This document shows positions 9,252-22,500 of a stretch of DNA of 64,000 nucleotides, piece by piece. The stretch comes from Oceanococcus atlanticus (GTDB lineage: Bacteria; Pseudomonadota; Gammaproteobacteria; Nevskiales; Oceanococcaceae): the NCBI RefSeq assembly GCF_002088235.1, contig NZ_AQQV01000002.1, positions 558,001 to 622,000 of the forward strand, written 5' to 3'. How positions within the stretch are numbered: the stretch's first letter is position 1; each line of letters begins with the position of its first letter. Under the pieces are notes generated by a model. That model was not told the origin of the DNA. It did not search any database and saw only the letters and a list, made by a program, of their open reading frames with translations. Both the position numbers and the translations under genes were made by a program.

Positions 9252-10631
9252 TCAGCCGATGAGCTTGCCCGGATTCAAAACGCCACGGGGGTCGAACAGC
9301 GCTTTCATCCCACGCATCAACTCAATCTCGGCCGGGCTGCGGGTGTAGTGCAGATAGTCCCGTTTGAGCAGGCCAACGCCATGCTCGGCTGAAATGCTGC
9401 CGCCGTGGCGCACCAGCAGATCACCCAGTTCATCGGTGACGGCGCTGCAGCGGGACAGAAAATCATCCTTCGACCAGCGCTCGGGTTTGAGAATGTTCAG
9501 ATGCAGATTGCCGTCGCCGATATGCCCGTACCAGACCACTTCACAGTCCGGGTAGCGCGCCGCCATCAGTGCATCGGCCTCGACCAGGAAAGCCGGCAAT
9601 CGACTGACCGCGACCGAGATATCGTTTTTGTAGGGTGTCCACGCAGCCAGGGTTTCCGACAGGTATTCGCGCAGCTTCCACAGCTCCGCGGCCTGCCCCA
9701 GCGACTGACTGATCACACCATCACTGACCCAGCCCTGGTCCACGCAATACTCGAAAGCCGCGACCGCCTGCTCGGCTGCACCGTCGCACTCATCCACCTC
9801 AATCAGCGCATAGTAGGCAGCGGGCGTGCTCAAGGGGGGGGCCAGCTGATGTGCCGCACAGACCTTACGCAGGCCGTTGTCGGAAAAGCATTCGAAGGCG
9901 CTGAGTGAAAAGCGTTGCCGGAAGCTGGCCAGCACTTCGAGCACATCGGCAAAGCGCGGCACACCAAGCACCAGCACCAACGGATCTGCCGGTGCCGGAG
10001 CCAGCGCCAGGTTGGCTTCGCAAATCACCCCCAAGGTGCCTTCCGAACCCACGAACAGATGCCGGAAGTCATAGCCGGTGTTGTTCTTGAGCAAACCGCG
10101 GTTGAGTTCCAGACGCTCGCCCTTGCCGGTGACCACACTCAGGCCACGCACCCGGTCGCGGGTCATGCCGTAGCGTATGACCTTGATGCCACCGGCGTTG
10201 GTCGCGATGTTGCCGCCGATCTGGCTGGAACCGGCCGCGGCAAAATCCACCGGATAGTACAGGCCCTTGTCGCGCGCGTAATCCTGCAGCTGCGCCGTCA
10301 CCACCCCGGCCTCGACCCGCACGCTGGCATCAACCGGGTCGAAATCGACAATCCGATTCATGCGCTCCAGCGACAACACCACCTCGCCGTTGCTGGCCAC
10401 AGCGCCCCCTGACAAACCGGTCCGTCCGCCTGACGGCACCAGCGCAAATCCGTGCTCGTTGGCCAGCTGTACACAGCGCTGGACCTCGTCGATATGACGT
10501 GGCCGGACCACCGCAACCGCTTGCGCGGGCCAGATGGTGGTGCGATCACAGCCATAGCTTTGCAGTGCCCACGCCTCGGTGGTCACACAGTCCTGCGGCA
10601 GTGCCGCAGCAAGCAGTTCGGGAATCTTCAT
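9252..10631 (-). CDS. FAD-linked D-2-hydroxyacid dehydrogenase, D-2-hydroxyglutarate dehydrogenase-like
   Basis: A 459-residue flavoprotein of the GlcD/D-lactate/D-2-hydroxyglutarate dehydrogenase family. The FAD-binding loop PSGGRTGLSGG is at residues 66-76. The C-terminal FAD-oxidase domain has the metal-site motif GHIGDGNLHLN and the conserved SAEHGVGLLKR. Members oxidise D-2-hydroxyacids and pass electrons to a quinone or flavoprotein. The gene overlaps the M20 hydrolase before it by four bases. The DUF1338 protein two genes upstream belongs to a family that makes D-2-hydroxyglutarate from 2-oxoadipate, so D-2-hydroxyglutarate to 2-oxoglutarate is my preferred reaction. D-lactate or glycolate remain possible. 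Confidence 0.85.
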   Translation of the reverse strand: MKIPELLAAALPQDCVTTEAWALQSYGCDRTTIWPAQAVAVVRPRHIDEVQRCVQLANEHGFALVPSGGRTGLSGGAVASNGEVVLSLERMNRIVDFDPVDASVRVEAGVVTAQLQDYARDKGLYYPVDFAAAGSSQIGGNIATNAGGIKVIRYGMTRDRVRGLSVVTGKGERLELNRGLLKNNTGYDFRHLFVGSEGTLGVICEANLALAPAPADPLVLVLGVPRFADVLEVLASFRQRFSLSAFECFSDNGLRKVCAAHQLAPPLSTPAAYYALIEVDECDGAAEQAVAAFEYCVDQGWVSDGVISQSLGQAAELWKLREYLSETLAAWTPYKNDISVAVSRLPAFLVEADALMAARYPDCEVVWYGHIGDGNLHLNILKPERWSKDDFLSRCSAVTDELGDLLVRHGGSISAEHGVGLLKRDYLHYTRSPAEIELMRGMKALFDPRGVLNPGKLIG

Positions 10632-11829
10632 GCCTCGGCCAGGCGCTCCAGCAACAGCGCGCTGAGCTGGGCTCGCGGAACCAGACTGCGTACATCAAGG
10701 TATTCATCCACGCTGTGAATCTTGCCACCCTGCACGCCCAGCGTATCGATATTGGGCACGCCCAGCGCGGCCAGATTATTGCCATCGCAACAGCCACCGG
10801 TCGGCGCCCAGTTCAAGTCCAGATCGATCTGTTCGGCACAGGCGCGGGCCAGCTCAAACAGGTGCTCAAGCGGCGCGGTCATGAGCTTGGGCGGACGGGT
10901 GAAACCGCCATGCAGCTCCAGCGCAATGCCGTCACGCTGACGGATTGGCCTCAATGCAGCCTCGATCTGCTGCTCGCACCACGCGCAATCCTGCGGCTGC
11001 TGCATGCGCACATTGAAACGCGCCACAGCGGTGTCCGGCACCACATTGACCGCTCCACCGCCGTGGATGAAACCGGGATTGAAGGTGACACCGCATCGCT
11101 GACCGTTGAGCTGATCGATCGCACTGATCGCATCGGCCAAAGCCCGAATGGCATTGCGCCCGAGATGATGTTCGCGTCCGGCATGCGCGGCGCGGCCGCG
11201 CGCAACCACAGTGAAATTGCCTGAACCCTTGCGCGCCCCGGCCAGCGTGCCGTCCGCCATGCACGGCTCGTACAGCAAGCCGTACTGAGCCCGCTTTGCG
11301 GCGCGCTCGAACAAGGCCATTGAAGATTGCGAGCCGATCTCTTCGTCCGGGTTGAGCACCAGTTGCCAGCCCAGCCGCGCCCGTTGCGCGCTCATTTCGA
11401 ACGCCTGCAAGGCGGTCAGCATGACCATCAAACCACCCTTGAGGTCGGCCACCCCCGGCCCGTTGAGGTGATGCTCGTCCAGCCAGCTCAGCGACTGAAA
11501 GGCGTGATCCTTGGCGAACACCGTATCCAGATGACCGGACAGCACCACCTGCACCGGCGCATCGGCACGCTTGCTGGCGATCAGCGCGCGGCCCAGCGGG
11601 CGCTGTGTGGCATCGCCGTGATCATCGATGGCGGCAAAAGGTGGCACCTCGACCAATTCCAGCGTGTCGGCCAGCGGCGCAATCCACTCGGCCAGTTGCT
11701 GGCCCACCCGGTTGACGCCCTCGACATGAAAACTGCCTGAATTGATCTCGGCCAGCCGCATGGTTCGGGCAAGCATCTCGTCATGCCGACCGGCGATCCA
11801 GTTGAGCATGGGCGTTGCGTTCATCTCAT

Positions 11830-11833
<4 letters not shown>
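10628..11833 (-). CDS. M20-family hydrolase of the AST cluster (CPG2/ArgE-like)
   Basis: A 401-residue cytoplasmic zinc amidohydrolase. The motifs are LSGHLDTVF (H101, D103), GPGVADLKGG (D130) and NPDEEIGS (E164, E165), in the layout of carboxypeptidase G2 and acetylornithine deacetylase. I kept the GTG start, which overlaps the DUF1338 stop (GTGA); an ATG nine bases later (11824) is equally possible. Hydrolases of this type recur next to ast genes in other gammaproteobacteria. It could deacylate N-acyl amino acids, perhaps as a substitute or partner for succinylglutamate desuccinylase (AstE), which I do not find in this window. That link is inference. Confidence 0.8.
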
Positions 11834-16395
<4,562 letters not shown>

Positions 16396-16401
16396 TTAGC
16401 G

Positions 16402-16426
16402 AATTTGATAAATTGATATACAAATT
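16402..16426. promoter_or_regulatory. Candidate Lrp/AsnC operator between astC and its regulator
   Basis: Arms AATTTG and CAAATT form a 6-base inverted repeat with a 13-base A/T-rich centre, inside the 128-base gap between astC and the divergent Lrp-type gene. Lrp/AsnC proteins favour such A/T-centred palindromes. The position suits control of both divergent transcripts. Binding is inferred. Confidence 0.5.
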
Positions 16427-16445
16427 GACAAATAAGTGAACCACA

Positions 16446-16874
16446 ATGACAAGCTCGCTGGATGACCGCCTGCTCAGCGCTTTGCGCCGCAACGCCCGCC
16501 TGAGCACCAGCGAGCTGGCCCGTCAGCTCGATGTTTCACGCGCCACGGTGCAGAACCGCATTCGCAAGCTGGAAGACGCCGGCATCATCGAGGGATACAC
16601 CGTGCGTCTGGGTCAAAGCTGGCGTGACAAACGCATCCGCGCCCACGTGCTGGTCGAGGTCGAGCAAAAACGCAGTGCCGAGGTCACCCGCCGCCTGGAG
16701 CAGCTCGACAGCGTTGCCGCGCTGTATGTGATCAGCGGCAACTACGATCTGATCCTGGAGCTTGAGGTGGACAGCACCGGCGCGCTGAGCCGCCAGCTGG
16801 ATGACATCGGCCTGCTCACCGGCGTGCTGCGCACCACCTCATCAGTGATTCTGGAAACCCGGGTCCGCCAGTAA
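16446..16874 (+). CDS. Lrp/AsnC-family transcriptional regulator of the AST genes
   Basis: A 142-residue Lrp/AsnC regulator. Residues about 5-50 form the winged helix (LSTSELARQLDVSRATVQNRIRKLEDAGII). Residues about 65-142 form the RAM/AsnC effector-binding domain (AALYVISGNYDLILELEV). It is transcribed away from astC and towards astB, whose 3' end is eight bases beyond its stop. The family senses amino acids or related metabolites, and the location strongly suggests control of arginine catabolism in response to arginine, ornithine or another amino acid. This differs from the AraC-type ArgR activator that controls aru genes in Pseudomonas aeruginosa. Confidence 0.88.
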   Translation: MTSSLDDRLLSALRRNARLSTSELARQLDVSRATVQNRIRKLEDAGIIEGYTVRLGQSWRDKRIRAHVLVEVEQKRSAEVTRRLEQLDSVAALYVISGNYDLILELEVDSTGALSRQLDDIGLLTGVLRTTSSVILETRVRQ

Positions 16875-16882
16875 GCGCGCCT

Positions 16883-18226
16883 TCAGACCTGCTGAAACGG
16901 ATAGATCGCGCCGAGCTTGAGGATGCCGGTCAGCTCGTCCAGCGCGCTACAGCATTCCTGGTGCAGCTGCGGATCGGCCAGATCCTGGACATGCAAGCGT
17001 TCGCGGTAGTGCCGTTCAACCCAGGCCTTCAGGCGGGCGTACAAGGTCTCATCCAGCAGCGCCGCTGAATTCAGCGCAGCCTGCTGCGCCGGGGTGAGCA
17101 CCACGCGCAGGCGCAAACAGGCCGGGCCGCCGCCGTTGCGCATGCTTTCCGTCAGGTTGAACACTTTGAACTGCTCGATCGGCCCGTCACTGTCCAGCAA
17201 GCCCTGCAAGTAAGCCCACACTGCCGGGTTGTCACGGCATTCCTGGGGCAGGATCAGGGCATGACCACCCGCCGGCAGCGTGACCAGCTGGCTGTTGAAC
17301 AGATAGCTGCTGACCGCATCCTCCACACTCACCGCTGCGCTGGGCACCTCAATGCAGTGCAAAGGTGAAGCGGTCTGCCAGGCTGCCGCCAGCGCGGGGC
17401 GCGGGTCCTGCACGAAAGCCTGTTCGTGAAAGAACAGCACATTGCGGTTGCCCACCGCGATCACGTCATTGTGAAACACGCCCTGGTCGATCACCGCCGG
17501 GTTCTGTTGCAGAAACACGCAGGCCTGCGGGGCCAGACCGTGCAGCCGCGCGACCGCCTGTGACGCCTGCAGGGTGTGACGCGCCGGATAGCGCTGCGGG
17601 CCATGTTCGGGCGCACCCGCATCCTTGCCGTAGACGAACAACTCCAGCCCCGGCTCGCCGTACTCGGCGCACAAACGGGTGTGATTGGCGGCACCCTCGT
17701 CACCAAAATCATCCACCGCAGGCAGCGCGGCATGATGGGCAAAATGCTCACCCTCAGGAAAGATCGCCTGCAGCGCTCTTGCGGTGGTCGGCACTTCGAT
17801 CGAGCGGTGAAACTTGTTGACCAGATTGGCCGGGGTGAAGTGAACCCGCCCATCGCGGGTATCGGCGCTGGGCGAAACGGTGGCCGCGTTGGCCACCCAC
17901 ATGCTGGATGCCGAACTCACCGCGCCGAGCAAACGCGGCTGCGTACGTGCCGCCTCGCCCAGCACCTCCGCATCACTGCCGGCAAAACCCAGCCGCCGCA
18001 GTGCCGCAAGGTCCGGGCGTTGCTGCGGCGGCAACACGCCTTGCATCAAGCCCAGGTCGTGCATGGCCTTCATCTTGGCCAGCCCCTGCAATGCGGCCGC
18101 CCGCGGCGAGGATTCACTGCCCAGATTGTTTTGCGAGGCGACATTGCCGAAGGACAGGCCGGCATAGTTGTGGGTCGGTCCAACCAGGCCATCAAAGTTG
18201 GCTTCAAGCGTGGTCGCTGTGTTCAT
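16883..18226 (-). CDS. astB: N-succinylarginine dihydrolase
   Basis: A 447-residue guanidine-modifying enzyme matching AstB in length. It hydrolyses N-succinylarginine to N-succinylornithine, CO2 and two ammonia, step 2 of the AST pathway. The catalytic triad known for the E. coli enzyme (Glu174, His248, Cys365) maps to E178 in [12 protein letters not shown]252 in [12 protein letters not shown] and C370 in [28 protein letters not shown] at the N-terminus is also diagnostic. The start overlaps the stop of the second astA paralogue by four bases, so astA2-astB form their own transcript. Confidence 0.96.
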   Translation of the reverse strand: MNTATTLEANFDGLVGPTHNYAGLSFGNVASQNNLGSESSPRAAALQGLAKMKAMHDLGLMQGVLPPQQRPDLAALRRLGFAGSDAEVLGEAARTQPRLLGAVSSASSMWVANAATVSPSADTRDGRVHFTPANLVNKFHRSIEVPTTARALQAIFPEGEHFAHHAALPAVDDFGDEGAANHTRLCAEYGEPGLELFVYGKDAGAPEHGPQRYPARHTLQASQAVARLHGLAPQACVFLQQNPAVIDQGVFHNDVIAVGNRNVLFFHEQAFVQDPRPALAAAWQTASPLHCIEVPSAAVSVEDAVSSYLFNSQLVTLPAGGHALILPQECRDNPAVWAYLQGLLDSDGPIEQFKVFNLTESMRNGGGPACLRLRVVLTPAQQAALNSAALLDETLYARLKAWVERHYRERLHVQDLADPQLHQECCSALDELTGILKLGAIYPFQQV

Positions 18227-19275
18227 GACGAGGCATGCTCCGGATGTTTTTCAGGTTTGAGCGCAACCGCACGTACGGGCTGCCCGTGGTCACAACCCAG
18301 CGCCCTGGCCTGCGCCGTGCCGACGCGCCAAACATCACCCTGCCACTGCGCCGGCGCCAGCACGCAATGAAACGCGTCCCAGGCGGTGGTCGCAACCAGA
18401 TGCAAGGGCGTATCTTCGGGCAGATCGGCCATCTCGCAGGCCCCCACCTGACTTTGCGCCACCGCACGAATCTGCCCGAGCTCGGCCTCCAGGGTCGGAC
18501 CGGCATCAAAAATGTCGACATAACCCTTGTGCCGGAAACCTTCGGCCTCAAGCAGCTTCAAGGCGGGCCGGGTGTTGTCGTGAACCTGGGCAATCACCGC
18601 CTGAGCATCGGCCGGCAGCAACGGCACGTAGATTGGATGACGTGGCATCAGCTCGGCGATAAAGGCCTTGCTGCGCGAACCGGACAGGCGGTCGGCCAGC
18701 GGAAAATCCATGGAAAAGAAATGCTGGCCCAGGGCTTCCCAGAAAGGCGAGCGACCCTGCGCGTCCGAAACGCCGCGCATGTCGGCAATCAGTGTGGATG
18801 GGAACCGTAGGCCGTGCTGGGCCAGAAACAGAAACCGGCATTTCGACAGCAGATGCCCGTTGCCGCCGCTGCGATAACCCGGCGCCAACAGCAAGGAGGC
18901 CAGTTCCGCGGCACCGGTGTAGTCGTTGCTCAGGTACAGGGTCGGCATCACCTTGTGCACGCCCAGTTGCGGCGATGCGTGCACGATCTTGTCCAGACGA
19001 TAGCTGTAAAACGGATCGCTCAACCCGATTCCGGACTTGATCGCCGTGGTGCCGGCCAGCGCGCCCGTATCGAGATCCTCGGCCACGAACAGAAACTGCG
19101 TCTCGCGCGGCTGCGCCGGGTCATGTGGCGCAGCAAAGCTGCTCAGCGACAGCTCGATCTTGCTACGCAACAGCTCGACATCGCCGGGCAGCGAGGTCAT
19201 GCCGATGCCTGCCGCACCGGCCAGCTCGACCAGCGCCGGCAGATCAGATTCACGGATGGGACGTATCAGCAGCAT
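18223..19275 (-). CDS. astA: Arginine/ornithine N-succinyltransferase subunit (AstA family, paralogue 2)
   Basis: A 350-residue AstA-family protein that catalyses succinyl transfer from succinyl-CoA to arginine or ornithine. It resembles the AruG/E. coli AstA type: [51 protein letters not shown] and [18 protein letters not shown] chose the ATG at 19275 ([15 protein letters not shown]), which aligns with the first residues of paralogue 1; the extension to 19332 runs towards the ssb terminator. It is the first gene of an astA2-astB unit. Paralogue 1, at 14102-15115, is clearly diverged, so the two likely form a heteromer instead of being redundant copies. Confidence 0.9.
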   Translation of the reverse strand: MLLIRPIRESDLPALVELAGAAGIGMTSLPGDVELLRSKIELSLSSFAAPHDPAQPRETQFLFVAEDLDTGALAGTTAIKSGIGLSDPFYSYRLDKIVHASPQLGVHKVMPTLYLSNDYTGAAELASLLLAPGYRSGGNGHLLSKCRFLFLAQHGLRFPSTLIADMRGVSDAQGRSPFWEALGQHFFSMDFPLADRLSGSRSKAFIAELMPRHPIYVPLLPADAQAVIAQVHDNTRPALKLLEAEGFRHKGYVDIFDAGPTLEAELGQIRAVAQSQVGACEMADLPEDTPLHLVATTAWDAFHCVLAPAQWQGDVWRVGTAQARALGCDHGQPVRAVALKPEKHPEHASS

Positions 19276-19355
19276 GCGGTGATGAATTCTGCGGCAACGC
19301 GACGATTGTAGACCCGCGCGGAAGAATTGCACCTGCTCATGCGCCGCCCAACAAA

Positions 19356-19377
19356 AAGGCCCGCGATTGCGGGCCTT
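19356..19377 (-). terminator. Rho-independent terminator of ssb
   Basis: AAGGCCCGC and GCGGGCCTT pair in a 9-base stem around a GATT loop. On the minus strand the hairpin is followed by a T-rich run (TTTTTGTT counting the stem end). It lies 22 bases after the ssb stop and separates ssb from astA2-astB. Confidence 0.85.
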
Positions 19378-19398
19378 GAGCGTTGGCTGAAGCCGGAA

Positions 19399-19908
19399 TT
19401 AGAACGGAATATCGTCGTCAGGGTCGATCTGCGGTTCATTCATCGGGCTTGACGGTTGCGGCTTGCTGTCACCGTAGCTGTCATTGCCATAGCCGCCACC
19501 GCCACGGTTACCACCGCCACCGCCACCGCCGCCGTAGTTGCCGCCGCCCTGGCCACCACCGCCGCCGCCGCGACCGCCGAGCATCTGCATCTCGTTGGCG
19601 ACGATTTCCGTGGTGTAGCGGTCCTGGCCGTCGTTGCCCTGCCATTTGCGCGTGCGAATCTGGCCTTCGATATAAACCTGACTGCCTTTGCGCAGATACT
19701 CGGCCGCCACTTCGCCCAGGCGATTGAACAGCACCACGCGGTGCCATTCGGTGCGCTCCTGCATTTCCCCGCTCTGCTTGTCCTTCCAGCTTTCGCTAGT
19801 GGCCAGGCGCAGGTTGGTCACGGCGCCGCCAGACGGCATGTACCGGGTTTCCGGATCAGCACCCAGATTGCCGACCAGGATGACTTTGTTGATTCCGCGA
19901 CTGCTCAT
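19399..19908 (-). CDS. ssb: Single-stranded DNA-binding protein
   Basis: A 169-residue SSB. The N-terminal OB fold (residues about 1-110) begins [19 protein letters not shown] and includes [14 protein letters not shown] and [17 protein letters not shown] glycine-rich linker follows, and the acidic tail ends DDDIPF, which recruits replication and repair proteins. The ATG at 19908 is preceded by a perfect AAGGAG eight bases upstream and overlaps the MFS gene stop by four bases. The uvrA / MFS / ssb arrangement is also seen in pseudomonads and relatives. Confidence 0.97.
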   Translation of the reverse strand: MSSRGINKVILVGNLGADPETRYMPSGGAVTNLRLATSESWKDKQSGEMQERTEWHRVVLFNRLGEVAAEYLRKGSQVYIEGQIRTRKWQGNDGQDRYTTEIVANEMQMLGGRGGGGGGQGGGNYGGGGGGGGNRGGGGYGNDSYGDSKPQPSSPMNEPQIDPDDDIPF

Positions 19909-21125
19909 TCGCACTCCTTGGATTGTGATCGTTGCGGGTCGCCACCGGCAGTCTGCACCGCCGGTTCGTCCCGCACAGTTGATAACGGATTGGCGCCCAT
20001 TATGCGGACAGCGAGCAATCCCAGCCACAGGCAGCCCCAACAGGCGGCCGACAATATGACAACGCTGGGCCCAGCGTACTTCAGAACCAGACCACCCAGC
20101 GCCGCACCGCAAAACGCACCGAGGAACTGCGCGCTCGAAAACACCCCCATGGCCCGCCCGCGCGAGGCCGCCGGGGCCCGCCGCGAAACCAGCGACGGCA
20201 GACTGGCTTCAAGCAAATTGAAGGCACAGAAGAACATCCACAAGGTCAGCGGCAACCACAGCCACTGCTCTCCAATCAGCACGCACGCCAGGGTCAACAC
20301 CATGACGGCGACAGGAATCGCGGCAACGATGCGTCCGCGACGCTCCAGATAGCGGATCAGAGGAAAAACCGGCAACAGGGACGCCAACATGACAGGCAGG
20401 TAAACCTTCCAATGCGTAGCCGGCGGCCAGCCCCATTCCTGCTGCAGCATCAGCGGCAGCCCAACAAACAGACTCGCCAGCATGGCATGCAGGGCGAATA
20501 CACCGCCGTCAAGTTGCAACAGGTCAGCGCGCAAAACAGAGGGACTCGCCTGCTCCGCGGCCGGCTTGATGGGCGGCGCCGGTGGCAGCAGCAGAACCAG
20601 CACCATGGCCAGCAAAGCCCCCACCGCCGCGATGTCAAACAAACCAGGCACCGCCGTAACACTGAGCAAGGCCGGACCAACAATCAGCGCCAACAGGAAT
20701 GCACCGCCGATGCTTGCGCCGATAATGGCCATGGCCGTTGTTCGCACAGATTCGCGCGTGAGATCAGACAGCAGCGCGGTGGAGGCCGCAGCAATTGCCC
20801 CGCCCCCCTGCAACAGCCGGGCCATCAGCAAAGTGTCGATGTCTTGAGCACGCGCCGCAACCAGGCTGCCGAGTGCAAACACGGCCAAACCGAAAAGCAT
20901 GACCGGCTTGCGCCCGACCCGGTCAGACAGCCAACCGAATGGGATCTGCAACAAAGCCTGGGTAAGACCGTAACCGCCAACCGCCAAGCCCACTGCAACA
21001 CCGGGTTGCCCAGCCAGAGACAGGGCCCAGGGCGCAAGCACCGGGAGCACCATAAACAAAGCTGTCATCCGCAGCACCAAAATGGCAGCCAGAATCAGCG
21101 TTGCGCGGCGTTCAATCGGGGTCAT
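19905..21125 (-). CDS. Major facilitator superfamily transporter
   Basis: A 406-residue MFS permease with about 12 hydrophobic segments. The loop 2-3 signature [16 protein letters not shown] is clear, and the first helix is [24 protein letters not shown]. It belongs to the uncharacterised drug-efflux-like MFS group that sits beside ssb and uvrA in many gammaproteobacteria. The substrate is unknown. It is cotranscribed with ssb, whose start overlaps its stop by four bases. It begins just past the terminator of the lipoprotein gene, so its promoter must lie within about 21126-21266. Confidence 0.88.
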   Translation of the reverse strand: MTPIERRATLILAAILVLRMTALFMVLPVLAPWALSLAGQPGVAVGLAVGGYGLTQALLQIPFGWLSDRVGRKPVMLFGLAVFALGSLVAARAQDIDTLLMARLLQGGGAIAAASTALLSDLTRESVRTTAMAIIGASIGGAFLLALIVGPALLSVTAVPGLFDIAAVGALLAMVLVLLLPPAPPIKPAAEQASPSVLRADLLQLDGGVFALHAMLASLFVGLPLMLQQEWGWPPATHWKVYLPVMLASLLPVFPLIRYLERRGRIVAAIPVAVMVLTLACVLIGEQWLWLPLTLWMFFCAFNLLEASLPSLVSRRAPAASRGRAMGVFSSAQFLGAFCGAALGGLVLKYAGPSVVILSAACWGCLWLGLLAVRIMGANPLSTVRDEPAVQTAGGDPQRSQSKECE

Positions 21126-21268
21126 TCAAAATCCGTACGGTCAGATGGCGCATCTATGCGGCAGCAAGGCCACGCCGCGAACAAGCCCATCAGCAAACCA
21201 AAAAGTTTAGCAGCACTGAGCCACGTAAGCGCCACCAAACACTCCTTTTGCGGCGAACTGCAGGCAAA

Positions 21269-21295
21269 AAAAACCGCCCTCGAGGGGCGGTTTTT
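21269..21295 (-). terminator. Rho-independent terminator of the poly-Gly lipoprotein gene
   Basis: AAAAACCGCCC and GGGCGGTTTTT form an 11-base stem with a short TCGAG loop. On the minus strand it ends in a run of eight T. It lies 13 bases after the stop codon at 21309. Confidence 0.9.
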
Positions 21296-21308
21296 CCAGC
21301 ACTGAAAT

Positions 21309-22271
21309 TTATTCTTCCATGCCGAAGTCGCAGTCGTCTTCAATCGCGGCAAGTTCTTCTTCGCTGAAGACCACGCCGTCAACGCTGACCACGCCGTTGG
21401 AAATCACCACACGATGGCTGCCGCTGCCAGCAATGGTGATCTGAAAGTCACCGCTCACCACCGTTTCATTTTCGGTGTAGGTGTTGCTGGTCACCATCGG
21501 CTGGATGGTTTCGTAGGTGGCATCAAACGAGCAGCTGGTGCCCACCACTTCACTCTTCATACGGCCATTGATCACATGCGTGCCAGTGCCACCCGTTTCA
21601 CCAGCCGAGCTCATACTCAGCATATCGCTGAGGCTGCTGCCCATGGTCATAATGAAGCGCTGCCCATCGAAGGTCATGTCCATATTCATGAAGGCTTTGA
21701 TTTCGATGTCGGATTCAGCATCTTCCGGATTGGCACAGCCATCACACAGATGCATGGTGCCGTCCATGGCCATATCGATGGCACCAAAGAAACTGCCGCT
21801 CATCTGCGACACATAGTTGTCGGCCACGATATAGCTGACCGTTTCGCTGGCCGCATCGCCGAACTCGATATCGCCATCGGTGAAGGACTCAAACGAAAAA
21901 CCACCTTCGCTGGAGGACAAACGGCAGTTGTCTGCCTCAATCCGGCTCTTGGTGAAATCACCGCTGTGGTACGGCGAAGCCTGATTGCCGCTGGGGCCCG
22001 GCCCGGTTTCATCGGTGGTGGTCAGACTGCCGCTGTCGCACTGCTCAGTTTGACTGGCTTTGGCCATCTGCTGATCTTCCTCAGCCTGATCGGCCATGGA
22101 AATGCCGGTTTGGGCCAGACTCAGCGCCGCCACACCTGCGAGCGCTGCCTTGGTGTCGGAATTGACGCCGCCACCACCGCCACCACCGCCGCCACTGCCG
22201 CCACAAGCCGCCAGTGCAGACGCTGCAGTCAAAGCCAAGCTCAGATCACGCAAATTCGAATGCTGTTTCAT
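21309..22271 (-). CDS. Uncharacterised lipoprotein with poly-glycine linker
   Basis: A 320-residue predicted lipoprotein: signal peptide, lipobox LAAC (Cys23), then a GGSG-poly-Gly linker of nine Gly. The mature part contains four other cysteines that could pair (QCDSGS, NCRLSS, LCDGCANPE region, TSCSFD) and is rich in Ser, Thr, Asp and Glu with a beta-strand pattern (SHRVVISNGVVSVDGVVF). I recognise no family. It has its own strong terminator and is divergent from uvrA across 229 bases. A surface-exposed or periplasmic beta-rich protein is the most that can be said. Confidence 0.7.
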   Translation of the reverse strand: MKQHSNLRDLSLALTAASALAACGGSGGGGGGGGGVNSDTKAALAGVAALSLAQTGISMADQAEEDQQMAKASQTEQCDSGSLTTTDETGPGPSGNQASPYHSGDFTKSRIEADNCRLSSSEGGFSFESFTDGDIEFGDAASETVSYIVADNYVSQMSGSFFGAIDMAMDGTMHLCDGCANPEDAESDIEIKAFMNMDMTFDGQRFIMTMGSSLSDMLSMSSAGETGGTGTHVINGRMKSEVVGTSCSFDATYETIQPMVTSNTYTENETVVSGDFQITIAGSGSHRVVISNGVVSVDGVVFSEEELAAIEDDCDFGMEE

Positions 22272-22500
22272 TTCATGTCCTCCGAAAGGGTTGTGAGCTG
22301 TTCCCCACAGCTCGTGACCGATAGTCTAGTGTTGGTCCATCCGGGCGACTGTGATCTGCTTCACGGGATTCTGCGAAGTCCTCCGATCGGTGTTCGCGGC
22401 CCGTTTCTGGCTGGCGAAATGACACAGCTCTGATGCACACTGCACGGTTCAAAGCCGCGATCGACCGATTGCCGGCTCATCAGCTCCGTGACCTGTTCAG

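Noticed and set aside
19456-20352. Plus-strand open frame of 298 codons over ssb and the MFS gene
   Set aside because: Antisense to two genes with strong evidence, and very rich in Ala and Thr from the Gly-rich ssb linker.
22272-22500. Possible LexA (SOS) box before uvrA
   Set aside because: I looked for CTGT-N8-ACAG and found no convincing match in the 229-base gap.
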